Source of the DNA: Ruminococcus sp.
GTDB lineage: Bacteria; Bacillota; Clostridia; Oscillospirales; Ruminococcaceae
NCBI RefSeq assembly: GCF_024692365.1
Contig: NZ_JAILMR010000020.1
Coordinates: forward strand, 1-52,079
Direction: 5' to 3'
Length of the DNA stretch: 52,079 nucleotides
The translations under genes and the position numbers were made by a program. A model generated the notes under the pieces. That model was not told where the DNA came from. It searched no databases and worked only from the letters and a program-made list of their open reading frames with translations. Shown piece by piece: positions 39,942-47,253 of the stretch; position 1 is the stretch's first letter, and each line of letters opens with the position of its first letter.

Positions 39942-42051
39942 TATTAAGATCCTCCGCAATGCTTGCGATATCGATATCGCCTACGAACATCTCATCGTCC
40001 TTACCCAGTGCGCCGGGGATTATGGAGAAGGTATTGGAGATACCGTCCTGTGCGTGTCTGAACGGCAGCTTTGCAACAGAGGACAGTGAAGATGCAGCAC
40101 CGTGAGTATCTCTGCCGTGCATGGGGTTCGCACCGGGTGCGAGAGGCACGCCGATCTTTCTGCCATCGGGAGTAGAACCAGTCTTTTTGCCGTATACCAC
40201 GTTAGATGTGATAGTCAGTATCGACATGGTAGGCACGCCGTCACGGTAGGTATGGTGCTTTCTGATCTTGTTCATGAATCTCTTGACGATATCGACAGCC
40301 AGCTTATCAACTCTGTCGTCGTTATTGCCGTACTTGGGGAAATCACCTTCAACGATGTAGTCAACAACAACATTTCTTGCTACATCGATAACATTGCCTG
40401 CCTTGTCCTTGATCTCGATATCCTTGCGGACAGGCTTAACCTTTGCGTACTTGATAGCGGAAAGTGAATCCGCAACAACGGAAAGACCTGCGATACCAGT
40501 TGCAAAGTATCTCTTTACATCTCTGTCATGGAGAGCCATCTGGAGTCTTTCGTAGCTGTACTTATCGTGCATGAAGTGGATAACGTTCAGGGTATTTACA
40601 TACAGACCTGCCAGCCATTCCATCATATCATCGTACTTCTCCATTACATCGTCGAAGTCGAGATATTCGCCGTCAACAGGACGGTACTTAGGACCGACCT
40701 GTACGCCAAGACGCTCATCAACGCCGCCGTTTATAGCGTAGAGCAGGCACTTAGCCAGGTTTGCTCTTGCGCCGAAGAACTGCATTTCCTTGCCCACAAC
40801 CATGGAGGATACGCAGCAGGCAACAGCGTAGTCGTCGCCGTGAGTAACTCTCATCAGGTCGTCGTTCTCATACTGGATAGCGGAAGTTCTTATGGACATT
40901 CTAGCGCAGAACTTTTTGAAGTTTGCAGGCAGCTTAACGCTCCACAGAACTGTCATATTAGGCTCTGGTGCAGGGCCCAGATTGTTCAGTGTATTCAGAT
41001 ATCTGAAAGATGTCTTTGTTACCATAGGCACGCCATCGATGGAAACGCCGCCGATAGACTCTGTTACCCATGTGGGGTCGCCTGAGAACAGGGAGTTATA
41101 CTCGGGAGTTCTTGCGAACTTGACCAATCTCAGCTTCATGATGAAGTGGTCTACCAGTTCCTGAGCCTGTTCCTCGGTCAGCACGCCGTTTGCGATATCT
41201 CTCTGGATATAGATATCGATAAATGTGGAAGTTCTGCCCAGTGACATTGCTGCACCGTTCTGCTCCTTGACAGCTGCAAGGTAGCCGAAGTACAGCCACT
41301 GTATAGCTTCCTGAGCGTTCTTTGCGGGTCTGGAGATATCACAGCCGTAGATCTCGCCCAGCTTTTTCAGCTCGCCCAGTGCTCTGATCTGTTCTGCCAG
41401 TTCCTCACGCAGTCTGATATTCTTGGAAGTCATTCTGACCAGTGAATTATCAAGCTGATCCTTCTTATCCATTATAAGATAATCAACGCCGTACAGTGCA
41501 ACACGTCTGTAGTCGCCGATGATACGGCCTCTGCCGTAAGCGTCAGGCAGACCTGTCAGTATAGCTGCGTGTCTTGCCAGCTTCATCTCGGGGGTATAAG
41601 CATCAAAAACGCCCTGATTATGGGTCTTTCTGTACTCAGTGAATATCTTCACTATCTCGGGATCCACTTCATAGCCGTACTGCTTGCAAGCTGCCTGAGC
41701 CATTCTCAGTCCGCCGAAAGGCTGAAGAGAACGCTTGAAGGGCTTATCTGTCTGGAAACCAACGATCTTTTCAAGATCCTTGTCGAGATAGCCTGCCGCA
41801 TGGCTTGTGATAGTAGATACGATCTTGGTATCCATATCCAGCACACCGCCTGCTTCCCTCTCCTGTCTTGAAAGCTCAGTCACCTGCTCCCAGAGCTTTG
41901 TAGTAGCCTCAGTAGGACCTGCAAGAAAGCTCTCGTCTCCGTCATAGGGTGTGAAATTCTTCTGGATAAAGTCTCTAAGATTAACAGAGGTGCTTGACCA
42001 TCTGCCGGGCTTGAAACCTTTCCACTCCTCATCGAACCAATTTCTTTCCAT
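39931..42051 (-). CDS. pflB: Pyruvate formate-lyase core lacking the glycyl-radical domain
   Basis: 706 residues from ATG 42051 (gggagagatgtaca upstream). It matches PflB from its N-terminus ([21 protein letters not shown]) through the active-site pair Cys412-Cys413 in VACCVSS to [13 protein letters not shown], then stops after about 20 more residues (EDLNNGN). In E. coli PflB (about 760 residues) roughly 60 further residues hold the radical Gly; here they are encoded separately downstream. The enzyme converts pyruvate and CoA to acetyl-CoA and formate in anaerobic fermentation. Long leader of about 145 bases from the promoter at 42203-42231. Confidence 0.95.
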   Translation of the reverse strand: MERNWFDEEWKGFKPGRWSSTSVNLRDFIQKNFTPYDGDESFLAGPTEATTKLWEQVTELSRQEREAGGVLDMDTKIVSTITSHAAGYLDKDLEKIVGFQTDKPFKRSLQPFGGLRMAQAACKQYGYEVDPEIVKIFTEYRKTHNQGVFDAYTPEMKLARHAAILTGLPDAYGRGRIIGDYRRVALYGVDYLIMDKKDQLDNSLVRMTSKNIRLREELAEQIRALGELKKLGEIYGCDISRPAKNAQEAIQWLYFGYLAAVKEQNGAAMSLGRTSTFIDIYIQRDIANGVLTEEQAQELVDHFIMKLRLVKFARTPEYNSLFSGDPTWVTESIGGVSIDGVPMVTKTSFRYLNTLNNLGPAPEPNMTVLWSVKLPANFKKFCARMSIRTSAIQYENDDLMRVTHGDDYAVACCVSSMVVGKEMQFFGARANLAKCLLYAINGGVDERLGVQVGPKYRPVDGEYLDFDDVMEKYDDMMEWLAGLYVNTLNVIHFMHDKYSYERLQMALHDRDVKRYFATGIAGLSVVADSLSAIKYAKVKPVRKDIEIKDKAGNVIDVARNVVVDYIVEGDFPKYGNNDDRVDKLAVDIVKRFMNKIRKHHTYRDGVPTMSILTITSNVVYGKKTGSTPDGRKIGVPLAPGANPMHGRDTHGAASSLSSVAKLPFRHAQDGISNTFSIIPGALGKDDEMFVGDIDIASIAEDLNNGN

Positions 42052-42202
42052 TGTACATCTCTCCCTAACTATGCGGCACAGCACTAAAAAGCTCCCGTTT
42101 TTTACGAAAGCTCAAATATCCTTCATGCCGCGTCAATTGTTCGGACGATCTGCCCCGTACCCTCGGGACACTGACACAATATATAGATCATCGTTTGATT
42201 TA

Positions 42203-42231
42203 AGGATATCACATTTAGCACTCTATGTCAA
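42203..42231 (-). promoter_or_regulatory. Promoter of the pflB operon
   Basis: On the minus strand, TTGACA (42226-42231), 17-bp spacer, TATCCT (42203-42208). The leader of about 145 bases contains short inverted segments (gcggca/tgccgc) but no riboswitch class that I recognise. Confidence 0.65.
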
Positions 42232-42390
42232 GGTCAAATCAGAAATATTACGTAAAGCTTAACATTTTTTTCATATGTTACCAAACGCCCTGAAAAGCTT
42301 GATTTTTCGCATTTTTTATACATGGGCCATTCCAGGCGGTATATATCCGCAACAAATTCGTGTACAAAAAGATGTACAGAAAGCTCCGGA

Positions 42391-42408
42391 ATGTTAATTT
42401 TTTAACGA
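42391..42408. promoter_or_regulatory. Rex-like operator candidate
   Basis: tgttaa-tttt-ttaacg resembles the Gram-positive Rex box TTGTTAANNNNTTAACAA with one broken symmetry position. It lies about 160 bases upstream of the pflB -35 box, far for simple repression. The rest of the 598-base gap 42052-42649 shows no gene. Confidence 0.3.
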
Positions 42409-42649
42409 CCTATATATGCGATTTCATGTGCTAAAGTGTACTTTTTTGATCTGTTTTTCAAACGACTTTTCACTATAATTTTCCGACCTATATTCTGCAT
42501 TGTCCTATTTTACTTATTTGGCACTGTCTTTGCTCCACGGACGTTTGTACGCCGCAATTGGTTAAACGTCATTCGAGAATGAAAAATTATTAACAATCTT
42601 TTTGACCTAAAGGCAGTATTCCCACCGCGGGATAAAAAATACCTGACGG

Positions 42650-43447
42650 TCATTTTTTATTTTCCTTCTTTTCGACCAATCCCTCCTTTCCGGGTTCATC
42701 AATTTCAAATCTGTCGTGATCCACACGAACTACCGCCGTACCATATGGCATAGTTATAAATTCAGCAAGTGCCTGATCGTACATCAATACTGACCCGATT
42801 CGCCAGAGTTCGAGATTACCTGCGCCATTGACATACTCATCGCTTTCATTGCCCGCGCCGAAATACCAGCCACTGTCATTTTCACCTGTGGGTTCACAGC
42901 GTACTCCGTAGCCGATCTTCCAGCCCTCTTCACGGACTTTCTTTGAGATGATAGCTGTTTTTCCCCACAAGTTTTTGCGTTCGATCATAGGCTGGTAGTA
43001 TTTCTTTGATTCGAGGAATACCTCTACAGAACGAGAATCGGGCACACTGTCGCCCTCAAGTTTTCTGATATCTGTGTCCCAGATTTTCTTGTCATCTGCA
43101 TTCTCGGTAAGAAGAACAGCCAGATGCAAAAGCTGTTCAGCATCTGTATCAACAATATAGTTAAGTTCTTCGGGATCAGCATGACCTTTATCGCCGTACA
43201 CATAAACCGACAATCTTCCGTCAGTACCAAGGTACGCGTTGACTGCCCCGAGATTTTCTTTATCATTATAGAAAATGAAAAAGCTGGGAAAATGCCCGTT
43301 TACGAACCAATCGAAAGCCGTTCCGTTTTTTCCGTTCATATAGAAAACAGCGCCATCATCTTCCAGATCATTTGCAGTTATTTCAGGCAGTTTTTCTGCA
43401 AGTGCTTCGTGCATAAATTTATCGACCTGTGCCAATATTATATTCAT
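42650..43447 (-). CDS. DUF2185 (Imm33-like) protein
   Basis: 265 residues, start after taggagagttgcgtt. The C-terminal region (about 165-250) has TAIISKKVREEGWKIGYGVR, DSGWYFGAGNESDEYV and LWRIGSVLMYDQAL, the pattern of DUF2185, which occurs as an immunity protein (Imm33) in polymorphic toxin loci. The N-terminal half (FDWFVNGHFPSFFIFYND, LSVYVYGDKG) is unrecognised. No toxin lies beside it, so it may be an orphan immunity gene or have another cellular role. It has its own promoter at 43486-43514. Confidence 0.65.
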   Translation of the reverse strand: MNIILAQVDKFMHEALAEKLPEITANDLEDDGAVFYMNGKNGTAFDWFVNGHFPSFFIFYNDKENLGAVNAYLGTDGRLSVYVYGDKGHADPEELNYIVDTDAEQLLHLAVLLTENADDKKIWDTDIRKLEGDSVPDSRSVEVFLESKKYYQPMIERKNLWGKTAIISKKVREEGWKIGYGVRCEPTGENDSGWYFGAGNESDEYVNGAGNLELWRIGSVLMYDQALAEFITMPYGTAVVRVDHDRFEIDEPGKEGLVEKKENKK

Positions 43448-43485
43448 AACGCAACTCTCCTAAATCAATACTTATATTTGTAACA

Positions 43486-43514
43486 ATTATACCACATTAT
43501 CTCCGCGCCGTCAA
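43486..43514 (-). promoter_or_regulatory. Promoter of the DUF2185 gene
   Basis: On the minus strand, TTGACG (43509-43514), 17-bp spacer, TATAAT (43486-43491). Confidence 0.78.
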
Positions 43515-43521
43515 TAGAAAA

Positions 43522-43563
43522 GCCACAATACTTCCGAACACATATCGGAAATATTATGGCTTG
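43522..43563 (-). terminator. Terminator of tyrA
   Basis: Long imperfect stem (gccacaatacttccga with cggaaatattatggc, two G-U pairs); on the minus strand it is followed by ttttct. It overlaps the -35 region of the DUF2185 promoter. Confidence 0.7.
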
Positions 43564-43572
43564 AAACTTCTG

Positions 43573-44412
43573 TTACTGCTGATTGTTTGAAAGTTCTTTG
43601 AGTTCTCTGCCAGCTTTGAGGAGCTCGCGCAGATCATCGGCATCGTCGGCGATAATAGCATCGCGGTACTCGGTCAGGCGCTCGATGATGCAGTTGAGTT
43701 CATCGACAAGGGGCTGTTTGTTCATCAGGAAAAGCTCTGTCCACATATTCTCATTCAGCTTTGCCACACGGGTGAGGTCTTTGAATGAACCAGCCGAAAA
43801 TCCTGCCTGTTTCAGCAGGCTGGGGCTCTTGACATAGGCGCTGGAAACCACGTGAGCAAGCTGTGAGGTGAACGCGATGATACGGTCGTGCTCCTCGGTG
43901 GTGGAAGTTACAACCTTGGCAAAGCCTATCTCGTAGGCAAGCTGGGATATCTCCCTGACTGCCTTTGCGGCTGTATCGTCAGATGGTGTCATGATGAAGC
44001 TTGCACGCTCGAAAAGGTTATCCACAGAATATGCAAAGCCCGAAAATTCACGACCTGCCATGGGGTGACAGCCTATGAAGACTACGCCTTCCTCTTTCAG
44101 CGGAGCCTCAACCGCTTCAACGATTGCAGACTTAACGCCGCATGAATCAATAATTATTCCGCCCTTTTTAAAATTCGATTTGTTATCCAGGATAAATTTG
44201 ATGGTCTGGGCGGGGTGGAGACACACGATGACAACATCGCAGGTGTGCAGGGTATCAGGAGTGAGTTCGCCGTCTATCGCCTCCTGAGCCACTGCTCCCG
44301 CTATTGCTGCGCGGTCGATATCCAACGCAAAACAGCTGTGTTCGGTATTCTTCTTTATCGCTTTGGCAAGAGAGCCTCCTATAAGTCCAAGACCGACTAT
44401 GCCTATCTTCAT
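43573..44412 (-). CDS. tyrA: Prephenate dehydrogenase
   Basis: 279 residues, the usual monofunctional length; start after cgaaaggacgttttttat. The NAD site is GIVGLGLIGGSLA (residues 4-16), the catalytic region FIGCHPMAGREFSGF has the conserved His, and an all-helical dimer domain follows (about 165-275). It converts prephenate to 4-hydroxyphenylpyruvate for tyrosine synthesis. No ACT or chorismate mutase domain and no other aromatic gene beside it. Confidence 0.93.
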   Translation of the reverse strand: MKIGIVGLGLIGGSLAKAIKKNTEHSCFALDIDRAAIAGAVAQEAIDGELTPDTLHTCDVVIVCLHPAQTIKFILDNKSNFKKGGIIIDSCGVKSAIVEAVEAPLKEEGVVFIGCHPMAGREFSGFAYSVDNLFERASFIMTPSDDTAAKAVREISQLAYEIGFAKVVTSTTEEHDRIIAFTSQLAHVVSSAYVKSPSLLKQAGFSAGSFKDLTRVAKLNENMWTELFLMNKQPLVDELNCIIERLTEYRDAIIADDADDLRELLKAGRELKELSNNQQ

Positions 44413-44454
44413 ATAAAAAACGTCCTTTCGTATTTTATTGCTTTTATGTAATAA

Positions 44455-44483
44455 AGTATAACACTATATAATTAAGTTGTCAA
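44455..44483 (-). promoter_or_regulatory. Promoter of tyrA
   Basis: On the minus strand, TTGACA (44478-44483), 17-bp spacer, TATACT (44455-44460), 43 bases before the start. Confidence 0.8.
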
Positions 44484-44581
44484 GTACATGAGAAGTTACT
44501 TTAAACTTAAACGATTTCTTTAGATGTTTTAACGAATCGAAATTTTTTGCAGTAATTCTTAAAAAAATATCTATGAAACTA

Positions 44582-44610
44582 TTGACAAATCACCCCTGTT
44601 GTAGTATAAT
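44582..44610 (+). promoter_or_regulatory. Consensus promoter ahead of a terminated leader
   Basis: TTGACA (44582-44587), 17-bp spacer, TATAAT (44605-44610), a perfect sigma-A match about 140 bases upstream of the esterase gene. Confidence 0.85.
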
Positions 44611-44616
44611 ATTGCT

Positions 44617-44695
44617 TGTGAGGAAAATTAATTTTCTTGCGAATTATGAAGGTTTAGGTGATTTGGCGAAGAAGCAGCTTTTGGGCTGCTTTTTT
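44617..44695 (+). ncRNA. Short terminated leader or small RNA
   Basis: Transcription from the consensus promoter would begin near 44617 and meet an intrinsic terminator at 44672-44695 (aagcagc/gctgctt then TTTTTT) after about 75 bases, before the esterase gene. It is either an attenuated leader or a free small RNA. No known riboswitch class was recognised. A GTG-initiated frame spans it but has no ribosome binding site. Confidence 0.45.
44672..44695 (+). terminator. Terminator within the esterase leader
   Basis: Arms aagcagc (44672-44678) and gctgctt (44685-44691), loop ttttgg, six T. Confidence 0.7.
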
Positions 44696-44750
44696 CGTTT
44701 TTGGACGATTTTTTTGTTTACAAATTTTGTTCATGACAGGAGTGATATTT

Positions 44751-45263
44751 TTGAAGATACTTAATATACACGGTTTCCGCGGGAGTGCCGAGAATGCGGC
44801 TTTCGGGGCGCTGACGGAACTTGGACATGATGTTGTTTCCCCTGCGTTTGATTATGATGCTGTGAGTCCCCTGACGGTGGCTGAGAAGCTTCGCGGGATA
44901 ATCGATGAGGAAAAGCCGCAGTATATCGTCGGGACAAGCTACGGCGGATTTTTCGCGGCTGTGCTTTCGGCGGAGACAGGTATCCCTGCGGTGCTGGTTA
45001 ATCCTTGTCTGATGCCTTTCTATCATCTTCCGCTGTTGGGGTATGAGGGCGATATCGCACCTATGATGTCACTTTTCGGCAAACTAGCCGAGGCTGACCG
45101 CGGTATCGTGAAATGCATTATCGGCGGCAGTGATGAACTGATAGATACCCATTCTCTTGAAACCCGATTTTACGGCGAGGAGAATATCACCGTTATTCCC
45201 AAGGGGCTTCATTCGGGGGCTACACTTCCTCTGGCGGAGTTTTTCGGAAAAGTCATAAAATAA
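44751..45263 (+). CDS. YqiA/UPF0227-type esterase
   Basis: 170 residues from TTG 44751, preceded by aggagtgatattt; upstream in-frame codons run through the leader terminator and are not credible. Small alpha/beta hydrolase: LNIHGFRGSAEN (HG oxyanion loop), GTSYGGFFAAVL (nucleophile elbow GxSxGG), VLVNPC and the final His in KGLHSGATLPLAEF. This compact lid-less form is typical of YqiA-like esterases that act on short acyl esters. The physiological substrate is unknown. Confidence 0.85.
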   Translation: MKILNIHGFRGSAENAAFGALTELGHDVVSPAFDYDAVSPLTVAEKLRGIIDEEKPQYIVGTSYGGFFAAVLSAETGIPAVLVNPCLMPFYHLPLLGYEGDIAPMMSLFGKLAEADRGIVKCIIGGSDELIDTHSLETRFYGEENITVIPKGLHSGATLPLAEFFGKVIK

Positions 45264-45266
45264 TTC

Positions 45267-45300
45267 AAGGCACTTTTGTCAGTTGACAGAAGTGCCTTTT
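45267..45300. terminator. Bidirectional terminator
   Basis: Long stem of aaggcacttttgtca (45267-45281) with tgacagaagtgcctt (45284-45298). The stop codon of the converging nuclease gene lies in its left arm. Confidence 0.88.
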
Positions 45301-46139
45301 TCTTCAAGGTTATCCATTTCAAGAGGTATCTCAAGACCCACTGTACCAGGGGTATGAGATGGGAATACACAGGTGACATACTCCCAACCGCCGTGGGCGG
45401 CAAGCTTTGAGGTCAGGGCGCGTATCTCGCTGATACGCACGCCTGTTTCGGGGATTATCTCTATCAGAAGCTCGCAGGTGTCTTCCAGATACTCCGTGCC
45501 CGCAGTTTCCACAGCTATACCCTGCCCGTCAAAAAATTCTTCCACGATTTGAGCGCAGTAACTTTCGGGCGGGATATCGGGAGTATCGTTGGCTTTGCGA
45601 GTTGGGTCTTTTATGCCCCGCTTGTTCAGCATTTTCTCAAGAGTATCCCTGTCCCAGAGTTCAACACCGTTGACCTCTGCAAGCTTGCGGGCGGCGGCAG
45701 TGAAATAGCTGTTGGTCATAACAGCGCCAACCTCACAGCCGTAGTAGGCAAGCCCGCCTATGACTTCCTGTACTGCGGAATTGTTCAGCTTTTTATCGTA
45801 GCGCTTGCACTGCACCGCATAGCGGCGGTGCTTTTTTACGGCGATGATATCAACACCGAAGTCACCCGAACCCTTGGTGACCTCGATATCCCTGAAACCG
45901 TTGGCTTTCAGGATATTCGCGCAGGCGTATTCAAATTCGAGCCCCTCCATAAGGTCAAGCTTTTTGAGGGTGAGTCTGCCGAAGTGGCGTATCACTGATA
46001 TCCCAAGAAAAAGAGGTATGCTTAGAAAGGGCAGAAACGGTATATAGCTGTAAAATTCGGGACGGTCGCCGCCTGTGCAGAAGAAGGCGGCAAGCTTGTA
46101 TGAAGCCACTGCCGAACAGACCAGAAGAATCGTCAGCAT
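45279..46139 (-). CDS. Mrr-type nuclease with membrane helices and FtsK-alpha-like domain
   Basis: 286 residues. Two N-terminal hydrophobic helices (about 1-20 and 29-50) anchor it. Residues 60-170 form a restriction-endonuclease Mrr-type fold: EGLEFEYACANIL, GSGDFGVDIIAV and AVQCKRY give the E...D...QxK catalytic set. Residues 195-285 (CELLIEIIPETGVRISEIRA, then PGTVGLEIPLE) resemble the alpha domain that precedes the FtsK motor. The combination suggests a membrane DNA-associated nuclease; no methylase is nearby, so it is not a standard restriction system. Own promoter at 46184-46212; the ribosome binding site is weak. Confidence 0.8.
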   Translation of the reverse strand: MLTILLVCSAVASYKLAAFFCTGGDRPEFYSYIPFLPFLSIPLFLGISVIRHFGRLTLKKLDLMEGLEFEYACANILKANGFRDIEVTKGSGDFGVDIIAVKKHRRYAVQCKRYDKKLNNSAVQEVIGGLAYYGCEVGAVMTNSYFTAAARKLAEVNGVELWDRDTLEKMLNKRGIKDPTRKANDTPDIPPESYCAQIVEEFFDGQGIAVETAGTEYLEDTCELLIEIIPETGVRISEIRALTSKLAAHGGWEYVTCVFPSHTPGTVGLEIPLEMDNLEEKGTSVN

Positions 46140-46183
46140 AATAAGTATTCGCTTGATAGACCGTCACCACACTTTCAGCTAAT

Positions 46184-46212
46184 AGTATAACAGATTTTTT
46201 GACAAAAGTAAA
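46184..46212 (-). promoter_or_regulatory. Promoter of the Mrr-like gene
   Basis: On the minus strand, TTTACT (46207-46212), 17-bp spacer, TATACT (46184-46189). Confidence 0.65.
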
Positions 46213-46236
46213 GGCGCTCCCCCGCAGAAAAGCGCC
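46213..46236 (-). terminator. Terminator after the apt-like gene
   Basis: Arms ggcgct (46213-46218) and agcgcc (46231-46236); on the minus strand it is followed by tttacttttg, which doubles as the -35 of the next promoter. Confidence 0.55.
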
Positions 46237-46246
46237 CGTGACCGCA

Positions 46247-46783
46247 TTATTTAAAGAACAGCGGAAGTTTTTCAAGGAAGAAGATATCCGTTCTGTCGGC
46301 TGCATCGCCCTCTGCGAGGACTGCGCCTGCGCCTACGATATTTCCGCCTGCTGCTTTTACAAGCTCCTCAACTGCTGTGAGAGATTCGCCTGTGCTGATA
46401 ACATCATCGAGGATAAGCACACGCTTGCCTTTCAGCCTTGCTACGTCCTCCTGTGAGAGGTAGAGGGTCTGCACTGCAGCGGTGGTGATGGACTTTACCT
46501 GTACGGAGATAGGGTCGGTCATATAGAGCTTAACGGACTTGCGGGCTACCACGTAGTTCTTGCCCGACTGTCTTGCAGCCTCGTATGCCAGCGGTATGCC
46601 CTTTGATTCGGCTGTGATTATAACATCGAACTCAGGGGCTTTTTTAAGAAGCTCCGTAGTTGCCGCAACGGTGATCTCAACATCGGAGAACATAATAAAT
46701 GCGGCTATATCGAGCTTTTCGCTCGCTGAACATATGGGCAGCTCTCTTGTAAGTCCTGCCACCTTCAATGTGTATGTTTCCAT
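46247..46783 (-). CDS. apt: Adenine phosphoribosyltransferase-like enzyme
   Basis: 178 residues from ATG 46783, preceded by taaggagtgtttaaa. Type I phosphoribosyltransferase: the PRPP loop VLILDDVISTGESLTAVEEL (about residue 122) has the DD...TG signature, and VIITAESKGIPLAYEAARQSG matches the Apt N-terminal region (AxxxRGxxL-like). It converts a purine base, most likely adenine, with PRPP to the nucleotide. It sits in a cluster of base permeases and phosphoribosyltransferases. Xanthine phosphoribosyltransferase is the alternative. Confidence 0.85.
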   Translation of the reverse strand: METYTLKVAGLTRELPICSASEKLDIAAFIMFSDVEITVAATTELLKKAPEFDVIITAESKGIPLAYEAARQSGKNYVVARKSVKLYMTDPISVQVKSITTAAVQTLYLSQEDVARLKGKRVLILDDVISTGESLTAVEELVKAAGGNIVGAGAVLAEGDAADRTDIFFLEKLPLFFK

Positions 46784-46822
46784 TTTAAACACTCCTTAAT
46801 ACTATCGGGCAGACGCCCTGTT

Positions 46823-47221
46823 TCAGTTCTTTGCAAAGTCCTCTATCGGGTGATCTTCGGATATCTTATAAACGCCGAACCATTTATTTTTCTCGGTACA
46901 GCTGATGCCGAAATCGCTGTCATCGCCTTTGCCATAATAGTCAACTCCATCAAGGTCGTAGACTTTATGATAATCTTTTTTCTCGAAATACTCGCCGTAG
47001 ATATCCTTGCTGCTGCCGATGAATACGGACATATCGTCCTCGGTACTGTCATCAGTGGTGAAACCCTTGCTTATCCCCAAAAAGACAAGTGTGGTTTTGG
47101 GCAGTTCTGCCATACCATAGCCACAGTCAACCAGTGCCCTGAGGATACTGCCCTCAACGAACAGCACAGCCATCAGTATCACCGCAAAGAATACTCCTGC
47201 TAATTTTTTATTATCCATCAT
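46823..47221 (-). CDS. Single-helix membrane protein in the salvage cluster, unknown
   Basis: 132 residues; ATG 47221 with a second ATG next to it, after ctgaaagggaaa. One N-terminal helix (about 8-27) is followed by an external domain with SVFIGSSKDIYGEYFEKKDYHKVYDLDG and NKWFGVYKISEDHPIEDF. No family recognised. Flanked on the same strand by the purine permease (32 bases) and apt-like gene (39 bases), so co-transcribed with nucleobase salvage. Confidence 0.65.
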   Translation of the reverse strand: MMDNKKLAGVFFAVILMAVLFVEGSILRALVDCGYGMAELPKTTLVFLGISKGFTTDDSTEDDMSVFIGSSKDIYGEYFEKKDYHKVYDLDGVDYYGKGDDSDFGISCTEKNKWFGVYKISEDHPIEDFAKN

Positions 47222-47253
47222 TTTCCCTTTCAGATATTCCGTGTTTTAAACTA

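Noticed and set aside
39426..39959. Frameshifted end of a normal full-length pflB
   Set aside because: The core has a clean stop, each small gene has its own ribosome binding site, and a whole extra paralogue lies between core and radical domain, which sequencing error cannot produce.
44573..44764. Open frame of 63 codons upstream of the esterase
   Set aside because: It begins upstream of the promoter and reads through the terminator hairpin; no ribosome binding site.
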